Below the pieces are notes generated by a model. That model saw nothing but the letters and a program-made list of their open reading frames with translations, had not been told where the DNA came from and ran no database searches. Below, piece after piece: positions 1 to 8,931 of a stretch of 10,030 bases of DNA. The stretch is from Rodentolepis nana (lineage: Eukaryota; Platyhelminthes; Cestoda; Cyclophyllidea; Hymenolepididae), in assembly GCA_900617975.1 (NCBI GenBank), contig UZAE01014264.1:5568-15597 (forward strand), given 5' to 3'. Position numbers and translations under genes: made by a program. How positions within the stretch are numbered: the first letter of the stretch is position 1; every line of letters starts with the position of its first letter.

Positions 1-948
1 CCTCCCCGAAATCCTGCTGCCGTATCTGATAGGGGTAGAAGGAGGATTCATCTCAGGTACCGAAGATTAGTCCCTCCTCCCACCCCCCTCCCCTCACCCC
101 CACATTCTCTCCTAGAGACACCAACACATTGCCTGGTCTACGATCATTCTAAAGGCTTGATTTTAAGCCACGCAGATGTTCGGACATTGCTCTTATATAA
201 ATAGGTGATATCGCAACGATGACGAGGCGGTGAGTGTCGATTCTGTTTTAGCCATAATCAGTAACTAAGACGACCAACCTGCCAAAGTTGAAGTTTATAT
301 CCAGAGCCAGTTAAGGGGGGAGATAAAAGTGGCGTTTTTTCGATTTAACACGAAGAAATCGCGATAGCGAGTTATCGCCTAAAATCCATTGGATAAGTTT
401 ACTCGCATCATAAGTTAATTTGGATAATAATTAGAAACTATTACAAATGATATTATCTTAAAAGTTAAAGCCACATTTATAACAAGGGTTCATATAAAAT
501 TAAAATTAAAAATGATTAAGTGTCAAAAGTCCTGGTTAATGAGAGAAAAAAAAAGAGAATTTCCTCACTAATGCAGGCAATGGATTTACATGATATGCAA
601 ATGCAGGAGTGCGTAGTAAATATCAAAAATTATTTCAAAAAAAAAACGAATTCCAGTTGTAATAAGTGGTTTTTGTCTAAAATATTTCCCATTTTACACG
701 AATGCATTATTCCTAATGACTGAAGACCGCTTTAATAAGAATTAGTGAACGATAATAAAATATCAATGTACTTTCCACAGTTCTTATCTCGTGTAGAAAG
801 CTATTCCATGTCTGAAAAAAAAACTTGGTGATGGTAATAAAAATTGGAGAACTACCACATGCCTCGCCTTGAAACCAATATCTACTGTATCAACAATTAT
901 GAATAGTAATGGCTTTAGCAATTTTCCGATGGCATAATTAGGGGTGGT
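1..948. other. Unique non-coding stretch, no gene recognised
   Basis: No recognisable gene, RNA gene or mobile element is visible here. The left edge (about 62-110) is pyrimidine-rich with several short C runs. A TATA-like TATATAAATA lies at 194-203 without a supported downstream gene. Two small adjacent stem-loops sit at 341-378. A 67-codon open frame at 520-723 is lysine- and asparagine-rich, consistent with chance translation of A-rich DNA, and matches nothing I know. Confidence 0.55.
341..378. repeat. Two adjacent small inverted repeats
   Basis: The first is CGATTT (341-346) paired with AAATCG (356-361) across a 9-base loop. The second is GCGATA (361-366) paired with TATCGC (373-378) across a 6-base loop. 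They are back to back and share a base. No function is assigned; they could be chance or the remnant of a DNA transposon end. Confidence 0.35.
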
Positions 949-1028
949 TTAAGTACTCTCCCCCCCCCTACCCCCCCCCTCCCCCCNTTAAGTACTCCCC
1001 CCCCCCCTACCCCCCCCCTCCCCCCCCC
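949..1028. repeat. Duplicated C-rich tract split by an ambiguous base
   Basis: Two near-identical units, each starting TTAAGTACTC and continuing as C-run, TA, C-run, T, C-run, occupy 949-986 and 988 to about 1028. The only N in the window, at 987, separates them exactly. A duplicated low-complexity block around one N is what an assembler leaves when it joins contigs that end in the same homopolymer. A genuine tandem duplication is possible but less likely. Confidence 0.75.
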
Positions 1029-2440
1029 AACGGGGTTCCCCATTCTCATTATTATGCAGAACAGAGGATCATTAGATGACTCCATTCAACCCACTCACCC
1101 GTCCCCCCCCCCCAGAATAATTTGACGAAGGGAGGGAAAGCAATCCTTTTTGTTGAGCAAATCATGGTATTCTATTCAGTTAAGTAGATAACTTACCATA
1201 ATTAAGTGTTTCTGGATTAGGTGAGGGCGTCAGATATTGATTTATTGATTCAGCCATTATGTATATCCAGATAACTCTGTAAGAAGTAATGCAATGAAAT
1301 ACATCAAAGCCGAAGCATATTTGAGAGAGAGAGGTTATAGGAATTGGATATATAAACAAAAACATTTTCTGATCTCGCGAAAGGTAGCATGATGAGAATC
1401 GAAGTAATTTAGTTTATTTTTTTTTAAGCAAGCTGGGGTATTGTGATTTAAATGACAAACACGCAAATTTTTGACTCTTTGGGCAAAGGGATTCGGGCAC
1501 TGGCCCTAAGTTAAAGTAACCCACACAATCGCCATGGTCATACAATGTTGACTACACTAGCAAAATATCTCGAAGTGGGAGAGATACGGGCCTTAAAAAA
1601 CGCTCAAAATAATCTCAAGACTGACAAATCACTTTGTCCAGTAGACGAAAAAAGTTGACGCAAGAACCAATCGCACCCCGCCCCCTCCCTACTTCCAGCA
1701 TAAATAGAGCAAGATGATAAAAATAAAACGCAACCAATTAAAAGAAAATACCGCGAATGACAATAACCGCTGTTGCCTTAACAAAATTTATGCACTCACT
1801 CCTTCCAGAGGTGCTCGCCGATCATAAAGCGCAATTAACAGGGAATAAACGGTAAGAGTAAAAATGCTACAAAGACCGGAAATGCTAATAAATCATTTTT
1901 TCCTGGTGGCAAATGACCCGGGGGTATCATTTGTCCATCAGAAGGTGGAGTAGGCCATTGTGTGTACAAAAACTGCATAAAGCCCCAGCAACTCTTGCAG
2001 CTGTCTGGGACGTAGAAGATGGGGAAGTGTGGCGATGCAAGAGTCAAGTTCACACCTGGAGCCGAACTACAAGATGCATGTGTAATAAAAGTGAGATAGA
2101 TGGAAAATCCCATGTGCAGCCGCAACAACAGATGGTGTCTCTTTGTTGCCGGGTGGGGAATTCTGACATTTTACCCACCCATTCCCTATTTTTCTGCTCC
2201 CTCACTTTGTGACTCATTCCGAAATGCGCGCATTTTCTGCTTTGCCTGCGCATTAATTAGACTCACCCAAGGGGAGTCCTCCAGACAACCGTTATGTGAT
2301 CTGGGGGCCCGCCCTGAGGTGCCTAGAAAGAGGACAGTCGACCCAGAATCTATCCCAGAAATTGATACACCACCATCGGCAATCTGACCTAACAACTCTC
2401 CACCTTTCCGTGGGAAACTTCGAATGGAGGCGATAATTAT
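1029..2440. other. Unique non-coding stretch, no gene recognised
   Basis: No gene is supported. A run of C lies at about 1102-1113. Between about 1835 and 2390 the sequence is richer in G and C, and open frames of 95-123 codons overlap on both strands. None gives a recognisable domain or repeated motif, and the mutual overlap suggests a shortage of AT-rich stop codons rather than coding. It could still hold part of a host exon or a regulatory region. Confidence 0.5.
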
Positions 2441-2441
2441 C

Positions 2442-2512
2442 ACAGAGAGAGAGAGAAACAAAAATGGGTGGATAGAATGTACTGTTTTGGAGAGAGAGCG
2501 AGATAGAGAGAG
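2442..2512. repeat. GA-rich simple sequence
   Basis: Two interrupted (GA)n blocks, about 2442-2456 and 2490-2512, are separated by some 30 bp of unique sequence. On the opposite strand they become (CT)n and encode the serine/leucine-rich part of a 123-codon open frame, which is therefore probably not a gene. Confidence 0.8.
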
Positions 2513-2973
2513 TATTTGCGTAAGCAATGATGGACTGCATGAAGTAAACACATCCAACTGACTGCTGCCTCCTCATTACTTAGGCTTACTTAATTAGGCT
2601 CTCTAGAACAGAACAGACCGACTGTTTACACAAAGTCGTCGATTCCAATATTTCCAGCAGCAAAGGCTAACTTTGTGATAGAAGCGACAGCTCCCCTCCA
2701 CCTCACCCCACCCCACCCCCTCACCCGACCCACTCTAATAAGTATCACTCAATGGTCATGCACTTTTCGTTTGGTATCACCAATAGGCGACCTTGAAAGT
2801 TCGACAATAATCGGTATGCCACATTGTCCACCCTGTGCACTCTAACTGCGTGGAGAAAAAAGTAAGCCAGCCTTATTTTTAAGTTGATTGAAAAGAATGA
2901 TAAATGCAGTCCATCTTCTCCTTATTCTAATAATTATAATTGTAATGGTAATAGTAAAAATAAAAAAAAACAA
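2513..2973. other. Unique stretch with a C-rich block
   Basis: No gene is recognised. About 2692-2730 is a pyrimidine block built of CCCCA/CCTC-like units. The A-rich segment at about 2950-2973 directly precedes SINE copy A and may have been its insertion target. Confidence 0.5.
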
Positions 2974-3301
2974 GGGGTGTGCGATAGACTTACCTCCACG
3001 TGGTGCACCATGGATAATGTATACTCATACGGCAAAAGGTCTATTAACCGGAAGTTGACTTCAGACTTTAAACTACCCTCACCTCAATATATATCATATT
3101 CGAATACTTCCACAGTACTCACCTCAGTTTTTTTCTACCTTTGTGCCTGTCTCTTTTACATCTTTCAAACACTCTTCTGTCCCCCCCCCCCCCCCTCCTC
3201 TCGACTTTTTTTTCACTTTGATGTTCCTTCCCCTCTGTGAAGCCTGAAGACAACTAAAGGGCAAATGATAACTATCAAAACGCCTGCCATTTGATATAAA
3301 T
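2974..3301 (+). mobile_element. SINE copy A, full length
   Basis: This copy contains all three parts of the local SINE family. The head starts GGGGTGTGCGATAGACTTAC at 2974 and runs to the CATACGGCAAAA end near 3037. The pyrimidine-rich body includes a run of about 15 C at 3181-3195. The tail, from GAAGCCTGAAGACAAC to TTTGATATAAAT at 3301, is related to the 3' UTR of the LINE at the right edge. The head contains overlapping palindromes CCACGTGG and GGTGCACC at 2996-3009. A reading frame is open through most of the element to 3240, but it is probably not a gene. I could not find a convincing target-site duplication, so this copy may be older or inserted in an A-rich site that has since drifted. 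Confidence 0.88.
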
Positions 3302-4338
3302 CTTCTTAGTCTATCAATGTGGTATTTGTTTTGACAGGAGATACGAGAAGCGCCGATAGAGTATCGGGCTGACTAATTCATAACATGCGGGTTAGGGGGA
3401 AGATGGAGGAGGAGAAGGAGGAGGAAAAATGGGTCTCACAGTTAAAGAGTTAATGAACTCCCCGTTTCGTGAGAAATTTATATTGATTAAATTCGGTGTC
3501 ACATCTTCTAACGATGAACGAAATAATCAATGCGTTACTGAAGGAGAAGAATAGTAGCTCCTTTTTGCAATAAATGATTAGCATAAAAATCATTCGGGGT
3601 TCTAAATCATGAAAAAGATGCTCAAATTATTCCAAAGAATTCAGTTAATTGAAACTAGCAAGGGGAAGTACAATCTGGAATGATTACGTAACACGTATAT
3701 CAGTTATGAACTCATCGATAAATTCCGAAAACCGGGATATAAAAAAAAGAATATTGAGCATGAAAAACATCAGTTGGAAAATGTACATGACAAATACTTA
3801 GGGAAAACAAAAAAGTAAAGATTAACGAAACAACACCTACCGAAAACGCCCGTTTATTGAAATGTTAGACATTGGAGAGAAAAAAAGAATATATGGTGGC
3901 AAACTCAGCCAACGAGAAGTGTGACTCTCTAAATGACCAACCAAATCAGCGCGCTTAAACCAAAATCGCGGAGGTGCGCAGGTAGACTGACCAATGAAAA
4001 ACCAGAAATTAATTTCGGTGTCGATGGTTTCTGTGTTTACAATAAATGAAATGATTTCTTGTAAACTTTAAGATGCACACAAATAATTGTCTGGTTTCGG
4101 CTTCGCTTTAACAGACATTGATTGACGATTGAGCTTGCAATGCACTCTAGTCGAGACCGATGCACTGTCTTGATCGATTTTTTATTGCCAATAAATTTCG
4201 AAGTTAGCAGTCGTTTCAGCAATTACCGCATTTAATGTGTAAGATGGATAAAATTCAAACTATTGCCTTTTAGCTATTAATTCAATGGATGTTTTCAAAA
4301 TTATAGGGTCCAAAATGAGTGAAGGAAATTGTCATTTC
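3302..4338. other. Unique non-coding stretch, no gene recognised
   Basis: AT-rich sequence without a recognisable gene. A purine-rich GGA/GGAGAA patch lies at about 3390-3430. Short open frames here, including one on the minus strand at 4037-4222, have no recognisable domain. Confidence 0.5.
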
Positions 4339-4351
4339 TTGACGTGAATTT
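4339..4351. repeat. Target-site duplication of SINE B, left copy
   Basis: TTGACGTGAATTT here corresponds to TTGATGTCAATTT at 4658-4670, on the other side of copy B: 11 of 13 bases match. Direct repeats of this length at both ends of a tailed element are the mark of target-primed retroposition. Confidence 0.72.
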
Positions 4352-4657
4352 ATTTATTTCAAATGACAGGCGTTTTGGCAGTTATCATCAGCCCTTTAGC
4401 TGACTTCGGGCTTCACAGGGGGAAGGAACATCAGGGTAACAGAAAGTCGAGGGGTGGGGAACAGAAGAGTGATTTACAGATGTAAAAGAGGCAGACACAA
4501 AGACAGGGAAAAGGTAGGATGAGTACTATGAAAGTGGTAGAATATGACATACAGTATGGTGATGGTAGTCTGAAGTCAACTGCCAAATAATACTTTTTTG
4601 CCGTATGAATATTCGTTGTCCAATGTACACCACGTGAAGGTAAGTCTGTCGCACACC
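4352..4657 (-). mobile_element. SINE copy B, full length, reverse orientation
   Basis: Read on the minus strand, this copy has the head (starting at about 4657), the pyrimidine-rich body, and the tail ending in the TTTATTTATTT block at 4351-4359 as seen on the plus strand. On the plus strand the head shows CACGTGAAGGTAAGTC, a good splice-donor match. The junction of head and body keeps CTGAAGTCAACTGCC, the internal inverted repeat shared by the family. It is bounded by a 13 bp duplication with two mismatches, so it seems older than copies C and E. Confidence 0.88.
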
Positions 4658-4670
4658 TTGATGTCAATTT
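4658..4670. repeat. Target-site duplication of SINE B, right copy
   Basis: TTGATGTCAATTT directly adjoins the head end of copy B and pairs with 4339-4351 at 11 of 13 positions. Confidence 0.72.
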
Positions 4671-5872
4671 TGAGAAAGATACTGTAAACGTACATATTTG
4701 AGCAATTAATCATATGCTGCTTCTTAATTAAGTAATGGAAAGATGCTGCCGAGGTTTGGAGAAACAACTAGTATATTAGTTAACATATGTCATGTGCAGT
4801 TGCATTGTTATTACCTTCATTAGCTCTGCTTCCAAGCAATAACTATCTTTCTTCTCATGAAGTTTATTCCTAAAAAGAAAATATTTTCCAACTGTGACAT
4901 TGACGCTCTTAGTATTGGAAACATAAGTCACTGACCTTAGAACTCGGTGACACGGGCTAGATTGACTCTTCACTGTCGTCAAGTCCAACTAATTTGTTTA
5001 TCCAATTAGTACTCATTACCTTGAGTAATGCGATGAGATTGATGTAGGATGCTTCCTATGCTTTGCATCAAGAGCACACTGAAGAGGCATATAGTAGTGT
5101 TTTATAGAAAAAAATGCCTTTTTTCTTCTTTTTTTGCATTTTATTTGCTTCGAGAGACAGTGAAGAATATGAAATTTGAAGTTGTTTTTTTTAAAGTGAG
5201 AATTCTTAATGCAGAGGCATTAACGGAGGGAGGTAATGAGAAGGCCAAGAAAAATCCCCAGAGCTTCATCTAGACGATGCTAGTGATGCTAGTGACTTTA
5301 GCACTTGAGATCAGCACCTTAGGCCCCCAGTGTTTACCTGTCAAATCAAATTATCCACGAATATTGACACCATACTATTTTACAAGCATACAGTCGAGGT
5401 GGATGAGTTGAACTATGACACAAAGGGTTAGGCTGGGGACTATAATAAAATTGTCTTCACTCCTAATCCTGCCAAGTGCTGCACAAATACACTCAAATAA
5501 TTGCAACGAAGATCTTCAAGTATCACTTTAAGACACTTCTGTCCATTAGAAGAACTGCTGAAGCGCTTTGTGGTTCTCAGTGCATTAAGAGCTATCATTA
5601 AAGGTAGACTTAGAAGTGGGGGCGATCACTTGAATTAACTAGAAAACAACAGCGATAATCGTGGGGATAAAAAGAGGTCTTGTCGAGATAATTTTACGCC
5701 CCCGAGAGCACAGTACTGCAATTATCATACTCAGAAAAGCACGAATATTCGACAGATATTGACCCCTTTCTGTTGAAAGGTACGAAGGTGAAGGTAACAA
5801 TCACATATTCCCCCCTCCCTCCCAATCGCCTAATTACCTAATTATTTCGCAAATAAATAGTATTGGTAATGT

Positions 5873-5892
5873 CCCCCCCCCCCAAAAAAAAA
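5873..5892. repeat. C11-A9 homopolymer junction
   Basis: A run of eleven C is followed immediately by nine A. Length calls in such tracts are unreliable, so the exact counts should be treated with care. Confidence 0.85.
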
Positions 5893-6554
5893 GATAGCCT
5901 CCCTAATTCGGGAGAATTAAAGCTTAAGTCGGGAAGTACGTGTCAACAGAGCGTTGTGACTCACCTTTAATCACTTGATAACCAATTTGCCGGCACGCCT
6001 TCTTCCGAGCCCTCTTGATCAAATTTCTCACCCCTTTTCAATAATAATGTCAATTCAGCTAAAGTCATGCTTTCGATCTATGAAAACGATCAATGCATAC
6101 TTCCTTTTGTCAATACATACACGATCATACCACTGTGATACTCATCTTTGACGCATATATTTAAACAGACGCATTACGCTTTACTAACACAGTGATTTAA
6201 TTACAACACCATTATAATCATCATCAGCACCATCATCTTCAAGAATTAGCGATGTTAGCAAAAGTTCTAGCTCCTGGAATTGAGGTTGCCACTATTGTTC
6301 TTCATGGTACAGCTTTAATTGTTTCGATTATCTAATTCACTTAAAAGACTTCTTCACTTCCTTTAATTCCTTACTCTCATTTCCCACTTAACCACTCCCA
6401 AATTGGGTCACTAGCAGACATGAAACAAAATCCCCCTTTATTAGAGCAAGACCCCCCTAAGAAAGTAGAATGAAATTCCTCCAGAAATGGTATTCTTCGC
6501 TAGAAGCTAAGCTTCTCTGGTACCAAAAATTCTTCACAAGTATGCACAAAGTGA

Positions 6555-6560
<6 letters not shown>

Positions 6561-6586
<26 letters not shown>

Positions 6587-6603
6587 GCACGCACACACAC
6601 ACA
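6561..6603. repeat. (AC)n microsatellite
   Basis: About 21 dinucleotide units of AC, with two AC-to-GC changes near 6587-6591. A short (GA)5 follows at 6631-6640. On the opposite strand it yields a cysteine-valine repeat in an open frame (6500-6688), which is a translation artefact. Confidence 0.93.
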
Positions 6604-7009
6604 AACTTTGTCTAAGGCTACGTAGACCAAGAGAGAGAGATGAGTGTGTAGAGCCTATTTGCCTTTGCAACTTTATTTGTTTACTCATTTTCGAGTTGAG
6701 GAGGATTCGAGGAGCAAAGGTCGTGCTTCTGTGCTCTGTGCGCTTGAATTGAGTGGATTGTTTTTTTTTATTCTAAGAAAGTTGCGGGGACCTAATGACT
6801 GCATTCTGTGGTATAATCCGAGGCAAAAAAAATCGACGATTCTATGTGAGTGCAAACCCGAGGCGCTTGGACTACGATCTCATTTCTTCCTCCCCAATTT
6901 GTCATTTGATTTGATCTTTTTGTTTAAATGTCGACCTATTCGAAACAGCCGTTCAAGTTAATTAGTATCGTTTTTGAGGTGGAAAAGAATTTAATGCAGC
7001 GTGAAACTG

Positions 7010-7024
7010 ATATTGAGTACTTCT
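7010..7024. repeat. Target-site duplication of SINE C, left copy
   Basis: ATATTGAGTACTTCT matches ATATTGAATACTTCT at 7365-7379 in 14 of 15 positions. The two copies sit exactly at the head and tail ends of copy C. Confidence 0.88.
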
Positions 7025-7364
7025 GGGGTGTGCGATAGACTTACCTCCAGGTGGTGCACCCTGGACAGCGTATACTCATACGGCAAAAAAGCCTACTAAC
7101 CGGCAGTTGACTTCTGACTTTAAACTACCATCACCTCACTGTATGTCATATTCGTCTACTTCCACAGTACTCACCTCACCTTTTTTCTACCTTTGTGTCT
7201 GTCTCTTTTACAACTTTGAAACGCTCTTCTGTCGTTTTTCACCTTGATGTTCTTTCCCCTCTGTGAAGCCTGAAGTCACCTTGATGTTCTTTCCCCTCTG
7301 TGAAGCCTGAAGTCAACTAAGGGGTTAATGAAAAGTATCTAAACGCCTGCCATTTGATATAAAT
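7025..7364 (+). mobile_element. SINE copy C, full length with internal duplication
   Basis: The head starts GGGGTGTGCGATAGACTTAC at 7025. The head-body junction is GGCAGTTGACTTCTGAC, and the body is pyrimidine-rich, ending in the LINE-like tail with TTTGATATAAAT. A 15 bp target-site duplication with one mismatch flanks it. The 3' part carries a perfect 37 bp tandem duplication (7239-7275 and 7276-7312), making this copy the longest of the family here. Unlike A and E it lacks the long C run before the CACCTTGATG segment. The body contains CTACTAACC at the end of the head region, which resembles a branch-point sequence, possibly by chance. Confidence 0.92.
7239..7312 (+). repeat. Perfect 37 bp tandem duplication inside SINE C
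   Basis: The unit starting TCACCTTGATG and ending GAAGCCTGAAG occurs twice head to tail, 7239-7275 and 7276-7312, with no differences. Other copies carry it once. The lack of divergence implies a recent duplication, an inherited subfamily variant or an assembly error. Confidence 0.93.
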
Positions 7365-7379
7365 ATATTGAATACTTCT
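7365..7379. repeat. Target-site duplication of SINE C, right copy
   Basis: ATATTGAATACTTCT follows the tail of copy C directly and pairs with 7010-7024 at 14 of 15 positions. Confidence 0.88.
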
Positions 7380-7734
7380 TGATCAGAAGTAATATTTTTT
7401 TCACTTTATGCGTGGACATTTAACACTAATAAAGCGAATCGATATCGATTTAGTCAAAATGTATGATTTTATCATGGAGACGAAGACAGACAAATTGAAA
7501 TTATCTTCAAAACGGATGGTGTATTGGGATTCCATGAGTAATCAATAACTCCTTATTTGGGCATATCAAAAAGCTTACAGAGGGAGATTTTTACAATCAA
7601 TTTCTTTGAATTCAAACTTTACTCAAACTACTCATCTGACTGATTCATATATCTGTGACGTTGGTTATACACTTGAACAGTTCTTCAAAATTTCATAATA
7701 TTGCCATAAGAGCATAGTCTCATATTTAATTTTT
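7380..7734. other. Unique spacer between SINE C and SINE D
   Basis: AT-rich spacer with no gene recognised. It includes a short perfect palindrome around ATCGATATCGAT near 7438-7449. Confidence 0.5.
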
Positions 7735-8028
7735 TTATTTATTTCAAATGGCAGGCGTTTTGATAGCTACCATTAGCTCTGTAGCTGACTTCGGGTGACA
7801 CAGTGAGGAGGAACATCAAGGTCACAAAAAGTCGAAAGGAGAACAGAGGAGTGATTCACAGATGAAAAAGAGATGAGCAGATGCAAATGTAGAGAGAAAA
7901 AAATAAGGTGAGTACACTAGAAGTGGTGGAGTATGACGTACAGTGGGATCATGGTTTATAGACATTTTTGCCGTATGAGTATGCGTTGCCCAGGTTGCAC
8001 AACGTGGAGGTAAGTCTATAGCACACCC
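7735..8028 (-). mobile_element. SINE copy D, reverse orientation, internally deleted
   Basis: On the minus strand this copy has the head (GGGTGTGCTATAGACTTACC from 8028), part of the body, and the tail ending in a TTTATTTATTT block on the plus strand. Compared with B and C it lacks about 25-30 bp at the head-body junction, including the AGTTGACTTC internal repeat. The plus strand shows GTGGAGGTAAGTCTATAGC at the head, again matching a splice donor. No target-site duplication is clear; the extra AGCC just past the head may have obscured it. An open frame on the minus strand (7822-8061) covers it and is probably incidental. Confidence 0.87.
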
Positions 8029-8275
8029 AGCCCCGAATAGAATTTTGATTCTGTTGCACACAAGAAGATTTCACCAACCAGTGATAGTTAAAACAGGTAA
8101 AAGTGCTTCAAACTAATTGAGATTTTGAGTTCATTGGGTTTCAAGTCATAATGTGGAAAATGGGAAATTTGAGGTTTTCACTAATGATCTTCCTGGTTCT
8201 GAATGTTTGCAACTGCTCAATCATGTAAAAACTTACATAATAGTGTAAGATTTTATAAAAATTTTCACTCATACT

Positions 8276-8288
8276 ATATATTAGAATA
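8276..8288. repeat. Target-site duplication of SINE E, left copy
   Basis: ATATATTAGAATA is repeated without mismatch at 8613-8625, at the other end of copy E. Confidence 0.93.
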
Positions 8289-8612
8289 GGGGTGTGCGAT
8301 AAACTACGTGGTGGATCCTGGGCAACGTATACTCATACGGCAAAAAAGTTTATTAACCGGCATTTGACTTCAGACTCCAAACTACCATCATCTCACTATA
8401 TGTCATATTCGACTACTTCCATAGTACTCACCTCACCTTTTTTCCAACTTTGCGTCTGTCTCTTTTACATCTTTGAAACACAGTTCTGTTCCTCCCCCCC
8501 CCTCTCGACTTTTTTCACTTTGATGTTTCTTCCCATCTATGAATCCTGAAGTCAACAAAAGGGCTAATGATAACTATCAAAACGCCTGCCATTTGATATA
8601 AATAAATAAATA
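8289..8612 (+). mobile_element. SINE copy E, probably the youngest here
   Basis: It starts with GGGGTGTGCGATAAACT at 8289 and ends with GATATAAATAAATAAATAA at 8612, flanked by a perfect 13 bp target-site duplication. The head lacks seven bases (the TACCTCC part) compared with A, C and G, which removes the antisense splice-donor motif, and has GGATCC in place of GCACC. The hairpin CGTAT-ACTC-ATACG is intact at 8326-8339. The body carries a C run near 8493-8501 and a frame that stays open from 8292 to 8549, which I take to be incidental. The tail has the longest clean AAAT repeat among the family members in this window. Confidence 0.93.
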
Positions 8613-8625
8613 ATATATTAGAATA
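8613..8625. repeat. Target-site duplication of SINE E, right copy
   Basis: ATATATTAGAATA follows the AAAT-repeat tail of copy E and is identical to 8276-8288. Confidence 0.93.
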
Positions 8626-8931
8626 CTCTCATTGTCCTCACAGTATCAATCGCTGCTCTAAGACTTATCTCTAGGGATTTTAGGATCTGAATACTCCATC
8701 TGTAATTGAATGGAGGATTGAGGATGGGGGGTTGAGTATATTCTCCCGATAATGTTAAACTCTTAAGATCGCCAATCACAGTGAATGGACAACTGCTAAA
8801 ATTTGATTAACTTTTAATATCCAAAACATTCATTCCCTTTCTTAGTATTAGTCTTGAAAGGCTATTAAAATATCAGCATTTGAAGGAGGGAAATGGCGCA
8901 ACAAAATCGGTAAGGAATGAAAAGATGTATT
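8626..8931. other. Unique spacer between SINE E and SINE F
   Basis: AT-rich spacer in which I see no gene, repeat or regulatory site that can be supported. Confidence 0.5.

Larger units (their letters stand above)
4671..7009. other. Long unique stretch, no gene recognised
   Basis: More than 2 kb without a recognisable gene or family repeat. Visible items are a tandem GATGCTAGT doublet at about 5275-5292, a C11-A9 homopolymer junction at 5873-5892, an ATC-rich patch at about 6213-6240 and the (AC)n microsatellite at 6561-6603. Open frames of 60-105 codons (for example 5049-5273 and 6644-6961 on the plus strand) show no domain that I know. Confidence 0.5.

Noticed and set aside
194..203. TATATAAATA as a core promoter, and similarly TATAAAAG at 9293-9300
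   Set aside because: Such strings are expected by chance in AT-rich DNA and no gene follows either of them.
520..723. A 67-codon plus-strand open frame as a small gene
   Set aside because: Its lysine- and asparagine-rich composition fits chance translation of A-rich DNA, and nothing around it supports a gene.
1835..2387. Overlapping open frames of 95-99 codons on both strands as possible exons
   Set aside because: No motif is recognisable and no frame is preferred. The higher GC content alone would lengthen frames.
2186..2557. A 123-codon open frame on the minus strand, the longest in the window
   Set aside because: It is rich in serine and leucine from (CT)n repeats, overlaps other frames of similar length on both strands, and shows no recognisable domain.
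2797..2815. AGTTCGACAATAATCGG as a tRNA T-arm or B box
   Set aside because: No acceptor stem, D-arm or anticodon arm can be drawn at the required spacing.
6500..6688. Minus-strand open frame with a cysteine-valine repeat
   Set aside because: The repeat is the translation of the (AC)n microsatellite.
8292..8549. An 85-codon open frame as a host gene
   Set aside because: It lies wholly within SINE copy E, which is bounded by its target-site duplication.
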